Source of the DNA: Margaritifera margaritifera
Taxonomy: Eukaryota; Mollusca; Bivalvia; Unionida; Margaritiferidae
Assembly (NCBI GenBank): GCA_029931535.1
Contig: JAQPZY010001581.1
Location: forward strand, 1,642,001 to 1,706,000
DNA: 64,000 nucleotides
Direction: 5' to 3'
Shown here: piece by piece, positions 59,168 to 64,000 of the stretch
Layout of the letters: each line of letters begins with the position of its first letter
Position numbering within the stretch: position 1 is the first letter of the stretch
The notes under the pieces: generated by a model
What the model was told of the DNA's origin: nothing
Databases searched by the model: none
What the model saw: only the letters and a program-made list of their open reading frames with translations
Position numbers and translations under genes: made by a program

Positions 59168-61797
59168 CAGTACAGCTCAACTGATTTTTTGGAACTCCGC
59201 ACATCGCGGTGGGGTACTTAATCCCATCCACTTTAGCTCCGCGATAGCACTCCGCGGTGGAGGCATAAATACCTACAAATCACCTCCGCGTTTCGGCAGG
59301 CATGCCGATGTAAACTCCACCGTGGAGGGGCTGGTCGACATTATGGATTGACATCTGAACAGCCAATGAATGAAGACCACCTATGGAAAGACTGAGACGT
59401 CAAGAGTGATTTACAACCGGATACCATCTGAAGAATCAGTCGTTTTTATTTCGATCATATATTTGGACAATAAAAAAATAATTTCAAAAGGCTTGTATAT
59501 TCAGTACACATTACTGTTTATAAAAGGTTGATCGACTTCTTTTGCAATATGTTTATGATTTTAATTTATTTCAAAGAAATATGAACAAACTTATGCACTG
59601 ACTTGACGAGAAGCACAACTTGCTGAGCCTCTCAAACAGAATAAATTTATCATTTTGTTCCAAAGGAAAGTAATTCTCTGAGATATGGACAATTAAAATC
59701 CAAATTGACATCTGCTTCTGCTTACCACCCCCCCACAACAAACCTAAAACACTGAATTTACACTGAAATGCAAACCACGTGCTTAGTCTTTAAGCAGTAA
59801 TAGCAGAGTCACGAGGCTGAATATTATGACTGCATGTATACTGTAAGGGACTGACCATTTAATATACGGGATTTATATGTTGTTTTGTTTTTTTCGACCG
59901 GGATATTTTTTGTTCTTTCATCACAGTAATTATTTATTTTAAGTGAAATATGGAACGGATTAGCGTCTGCTACAAAAATAAGAGAAAGACAATTGTTTTC
60001 ATGCATTTACCCCCCCCCCCCCCCCCGGTTGGAAAATTCAATTGTCTCTCCCTAATAAAGACTTGACTTCAGTGGATGTTCTACAGAAATCAAGGCAGTG
60101 ACCATTGTGAACACTGTTGTAAAATATTAACAAGGGTTTGCATCAAAGGATAATGTAAGTTTCAGCTTGGGAACAGTGTGTTTTTATCACACGAAGCCAT
60201 CTGACTTAGCGCTTTGTACTGTACAGCCGCAATTATGGTCCCGCCATTAAAAACGGAAGTTTGATAATTGTTAGTAATTAATCTGAACTTGGCTTATTAC
60301 CGAAATGAAAAATAATATGGAAAATTCTAAAATCTGAGATGTTCAGAGATTTTAATTTCCAGCAAGTTTAGAGCATTTTGCATGGATGTATTGTCTCCAC
60401 GTGTATCCTATTATTTGCTCATTTTCCTACGGCGAAAATATAAAATTAAATATACTTTTGTAATTATTTTTATGCAGATATTAAAGAATGCAGTTTCCTG
60501 TTTGTGACTGTTAGAGCCTTTGGTTATTGAGCGTGTTTCTGTTTCTTACCACTTGCAAACTTTTCCAGATTTCAGTTTACGATAACTTGTACAGTAGTGA
60601 TTTGGATTCCATATTTTATGAGAGAGAGGGGGGGGGACTTTACTAAGAAGAGTTAATGATCTAAAATTATTCATATTATTTTTCTGTATTATGCAATAGG
60701 AAAATGAACAGAAAAGAAAAAGTTAAACATTAATTTCATCTGATGCGCAAGTTTGTCAAATCAATGGCAAAGAAAACAAACCCGCAGAAGCGTTGCTGTT
60801 GTACTTTTAGGTTAACAGTTAGCACATGAAATTAACACATCAATAGCAAAGAAAACACGCAGTGCTGATGGCTTCTATTGTGCTAGGTTACTTGCACGTG
60901 TCAACTACATGTGTCTAGGATGACCTTTTGCGACCATTTGTGATTTTAAAAAAAAAACCCGCTACTTTGGTAATTAATGCAAAATAGTACATTTTAAAAT
61001 AAAATAACGATGTGAAATCTTAATAATGCTTTATTTAAGCGATTGGATGTCAGAAAAAAACGTACAATATGTGAATGAGTACTCATGCATGGAGTAACCA
61101 TCGGAACTTGTGCGATTTTGTTTCACTTCAGTCAGGTATGACTGCAGCTTTGTTATTAATTTGTTCGATGTTTATCGTTCTTTTCATTGCAGGTAGTACA
61201 ATATCACTGACTTTCATATGATCATTACAATTTTGTATTGCGTTTACTGAAAAAGAAATAAGGATATGAATGCATGTTTACATTCCGATAACATAGTATT
61301 GAAGAAAAAGAAATTAGATTCATTGCGCAAAATGTAGTATTAATACAGTTTACGAGGCATTGTCATTACTTTATCATCATCTTAAATATGATTTGGCACT
61401 ATGTATCATTCATTATCTTCGTTAGAACAAGGAAATATTTATAATTAACTGAATTACGTTTTTTTCAGTATAAAAAGTTAGGAAATTGCTCCTCAGAGGG
61501 ATAACGATGTAGATAAATCGGTGCCCACCCCCCTCTGTCTATCTCTCAACCTCTGCTTGCATGGGTGATAAACAGTAAACCACGCCCATATTATCGAGAC
61601 CACGTCCACTCCGTGGTGGTGATCAGATGTGACTCCGCGAGAAAGCGTGGTGTGCAGGGCTATTCTCCGCGAGACTCCACGACAATTCCATCAGGACGCG
61701 TGGAGTGATGGTGGAGGGGTTTTTCTTAATCCTCTCCACTCACTCTCCACCCCCACCGCGATGCACGGAGTTCCGAAAAATCATGTGAGCTGTACTG
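59168..61797. mobile_element. TA-flanked non-autonomous DNA transposon
   Basis: CAGTACAGCTCA at 59168-59179 is inverted at 61786-61797, and TA flanks both ends. Similarity continues inward (tgatttttyggaactccg, then atcgcggtgggg). Both sub-terminal regions are unusually GC-rich and carry repeated ctccgcg/cgcggagt motifs. No transposase frame was found. A 670-bp internal part (59595-60264) occurs inverted at 63331-64000. Confidence 0.75.
59595..60264 (+). repeat. Left arm of a large inverted repeat
   Basis: Begins gcactgacttgacgagaag and ends aaacggaagtttga. The full 670 bp are mirrored at 63331-64000 with scattered substitutions and small indels, including a C run at about 60011-60026 that is a G run in the other arm. 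Confidence 0.92.
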
Positions 61798-61799
61798 TA

Positions 61800-63330
61800 G
61801 ACAGAATGGAGCTTTGAGTGTTGGTATGATCAAGAATAACGATGACACATTTTCTATACATCTTTTTTTTTTACAATGAAAGCCCATTCTGCCACCATAT
61901 TGAATAACAGTGTCACAAAAATTCTGCATCTGTTTGAAAAGATTTTTTTCTCTATGTTAAAATTAGTCATTGAATGGTTCACAAAATCACTGACATCCTT
62001 ATATTTATTTACTCTTGGTATTTCTTTGCATCATTTATGTGCTGTTTGAGTTTTCATTCCATTTTTCAGTTTATAAAACAATACAAATTACCTAAGTGGT
62101 ACCTGAATTACCTGAACACAATAAAATGCCCCTTCCTGATGGATACTGTAAAGCTATGCATCATGACAACATATAGCCTCGAGTAAACACCTTTCGTGGA
62201 CTTAACGTAAATTTAAACGCGTTCGTTATAATATTATGATAATCTATTCAAATAAACCATAAAAATTGTTAAACAATATCTGCTTCATTTAATCAGCATG
62301 AAAATTTGTTTGGCATTCATGTACATTAGTTAATAATTACCGTTTTTCTGACCATGTGTATGTTTATCTATTTCCGGAAGTGATGTCAATCATTAAAAAG
62401 TCACGTGGCATATGACCGGACCGTGCCAGTTAGACCAAGGTGTGGATATTATTAGTTTATAGCGTCTCCATGTTTTTGAAATTAAAAAAATTCAATTTAA
62501 AAATTAATCATTTTTTCCGTTAATTCTATATGCAGTTTGTGCACTTACATTACTGCTTGCTTGTTCTTTACCATATATATACATGACTCAATAGACTGAG
62601 AGAGAGACAGAGGGAGAGTGAAATTTAAAAATAGGCACTGGTGAATGGATACACATTTTATTATAATAGATTCAATGTCTTTTGATGTAGAATATATGTT
62701 TATTATGAAATAATACTGAAACGAAAAAGTCTGTAGTGAATATACATTTCAAGTTTAAATTTTTCTTACATTGAATAAGAACCCCACATGATTAAAACCA
62801 AATATTTACATTGGCTATCCAGTTGTAGAAATTCCCAAAGTGGATTATCCTGTTCAAAATATGTAAACGAAGCCAACATGTGATCGGCGGCGCTATCTTT
62901 AGCATATAATACAAAATTCAAGGCCAAAATGTCTGACATAAAAAAGACCTTAGTGAAAACATAGATTTTCATTATGATTTTTTTTAAATTACATGAAATC
63001 ACCTGTTTAATCTCATTTTTTCAGATTTTACTGTTTAATTCATTCTGGTCACTCTTTAAGAATGCTGGTGACACAGCTGATGCCGTCACTATCTCGAAAC
63101 AAGCACGTTATATCGCGAGAAACATGGTGCACGATTGAAGGAGTCCAACAACAACTGGCCGTTGGATGATATTAAAGTGGGGTAAGAAATAGCTAATCCA
63201 AGACATATGACTGCGAGGTATGAATGCAAATTAGATATTGTATCATAACACTTCTGTAGAATGAATTAAACCAGTTGTTGACACCTTTTGGGATGGTGAG
63301 GCCTCTGATTCTCTGTATCCTGACACAAAA
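61800..63330. other. Spacer between inverted arms
   Basis: A minus-strand frame at 63002-62766 (78 residues, including FVLYAKDSAADHMLASFTYF) is unassigned. It does not match exon types A, B or C. Confidence 0.35.
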
Positions 63331-64000
63331 TCAAACTTCCGTTGTTAATGGCGGGACCATAATTGCGGCTGTAAAATACAACACGCCAAGTCAGATCGCT
63401 TCGTGTGATAAAAACACTGTTCCCAACCTGAAACTTACATCATCCTTTGATGTAAATCCTTGTTAATATTTTACAACAGTGTTCACGATGGACACTGCCT
63501 TGATTTCTGTAGAACATCCACTGAAGTCAAGTTTTTATTAGGGAGAGACAATTGAATTTTCCAGGGGGGGGGGGGGCGGGTAAATGCATGAAAACAATTG
63601 TCTTTCTCTAATTTTGAAGTATAAAAAGACGTTAATCCATTCCATATTTCACTTAAAATAAATAAATATTGTGATGAAAGAACAAAAAATATCCCGGTCG
63701 AAAAAAACAAAACAACATATAAGCCTCATATATTAAATGGTCAGTCCCTTACAGTATACATGCAGTCATAATATTCAGCCTCGTGACTCTGCTATTACTG
63801 CTTAAAGACTAAGCACGTGGTTTGCATTTCAGTGTAAATTCAGTGTTTTAGGTTTGTTGTGGGGGGGTGGTAAGCAGAAGCAGATGTCAATTTGGATTTT
63901 AATTGTCCATATCTCGGAGAATTACTTTCCTTTGGAACAAAATAATAAATTTATGCTGCTTGAGAAGCTCAGCAAGTTGTGCTTCTCGTCAAGTCAGTGC
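63331..64000 (-). repeat. Right arm of the large inverted repeat, cut by the window edge
   Basis: Reverse complement of 59595-60264. Since homology reaches base 64000, the repeat continues outside. The simplest reading is a second copy, in the other orientation, of the element at 59168-61797. Confidence 0.92.

Noticed and set aside
62766..63002. 78-residue minus-strand frame as a further exon of the giant gene
   Set aside because: It lacks the cysteine pattern and landmarks of types A, B and C and has no supporting neighbour; left unassigned.
1..64000. tRNA, rRNA or other structured RNA genes
   Set aside because: No stretch with the conserved A and B boxes, cloverleaf or rRNA signatures was recognised by eye; a covariance-model scan would be decisive.

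Overview
The window looks like nuclear DNA of a marine invertebrate animal, most likely a lophotrochozoan such as a mollusc. The evidence is AT-rich sequence, short GT-AG exons separated by introns of 0.9-13 kb, and a dense mix of DIRS-type, CR1/L2-like, hAT, pogo/Tigger and Mutator-like elements. The species cannot be named from the sequence. No rRNA, tRNA or bacterial feature was seen.

The only host gene I can support lies on the minus strand and runs from at least 55260 down to at least 3577. It is seen only as nine internal exons of three types that alternate in strict order. Type A is 253 bp (83 whole codons, six cysteines, a conserved NxS sequon). Type B is 164 or 170 bp (54 or 56 codons, three cysteines). 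Type C is 174 bp (57 codons, one cysteine). In transcription order they are B1, C1, A2, B2, C2, A3, B3, C3, A4. Intron phases are constant (A-B phase 2, B-C phase 1, C-A phase 1), so A+B+C is a 591-bp, 197-codon cassette that can be added or lost without shifting the frame. All nine exons are open with canonical splice dinucleotides. The product should be a giant, disulfide-rich, probably extracellular tandem-module protein. I do not recognise it as a named family. Neither end of the gene is in the window.

The introns are filled with mobile DNA. Left to right: a decayed LINE (620-2440); an internally deleted hAT (4826-6187); a long-period tandem array (6320-7010); a decayed DIRS-type element (7034-12430) holding a 5'-truncated LINE; exons C3 and B3; a nearly full-length CR1/L2-like LINE (14238-19330, probable 5' part at 22725-23410) split by an internally deleted DIRS-type element (19330-22490); a hAT copy (25457-26440); exons A3 and C2; a second long-period array (29060-30190); another LINE 3' end (30600-31200); exon B2 with its minisatellite; a hAT (33726 to about 37990) carrying an intact pogo/Tigger transposon (34015-36770); exon A2; a third long-period array; a large DIRS-type element (44250-52412) with its own nested pogo remnant; exons C1 and B1; a Mutator-like element (55430-56688); a hAT with perfect 13-bp ends (56881-58191); and a TA-flanked element (59168-61797) of which part recurs inverted at the right edge.

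The two most unusual signals are the A-B-C exon cassette itself and the fact that two of its exons (B2 and A3) have had their 3' edge plus 5' splice site copied in tandem into the following intron. This gives one array of about 14 decoy exon ends (31390-32641) and one of about three (26880-27420).
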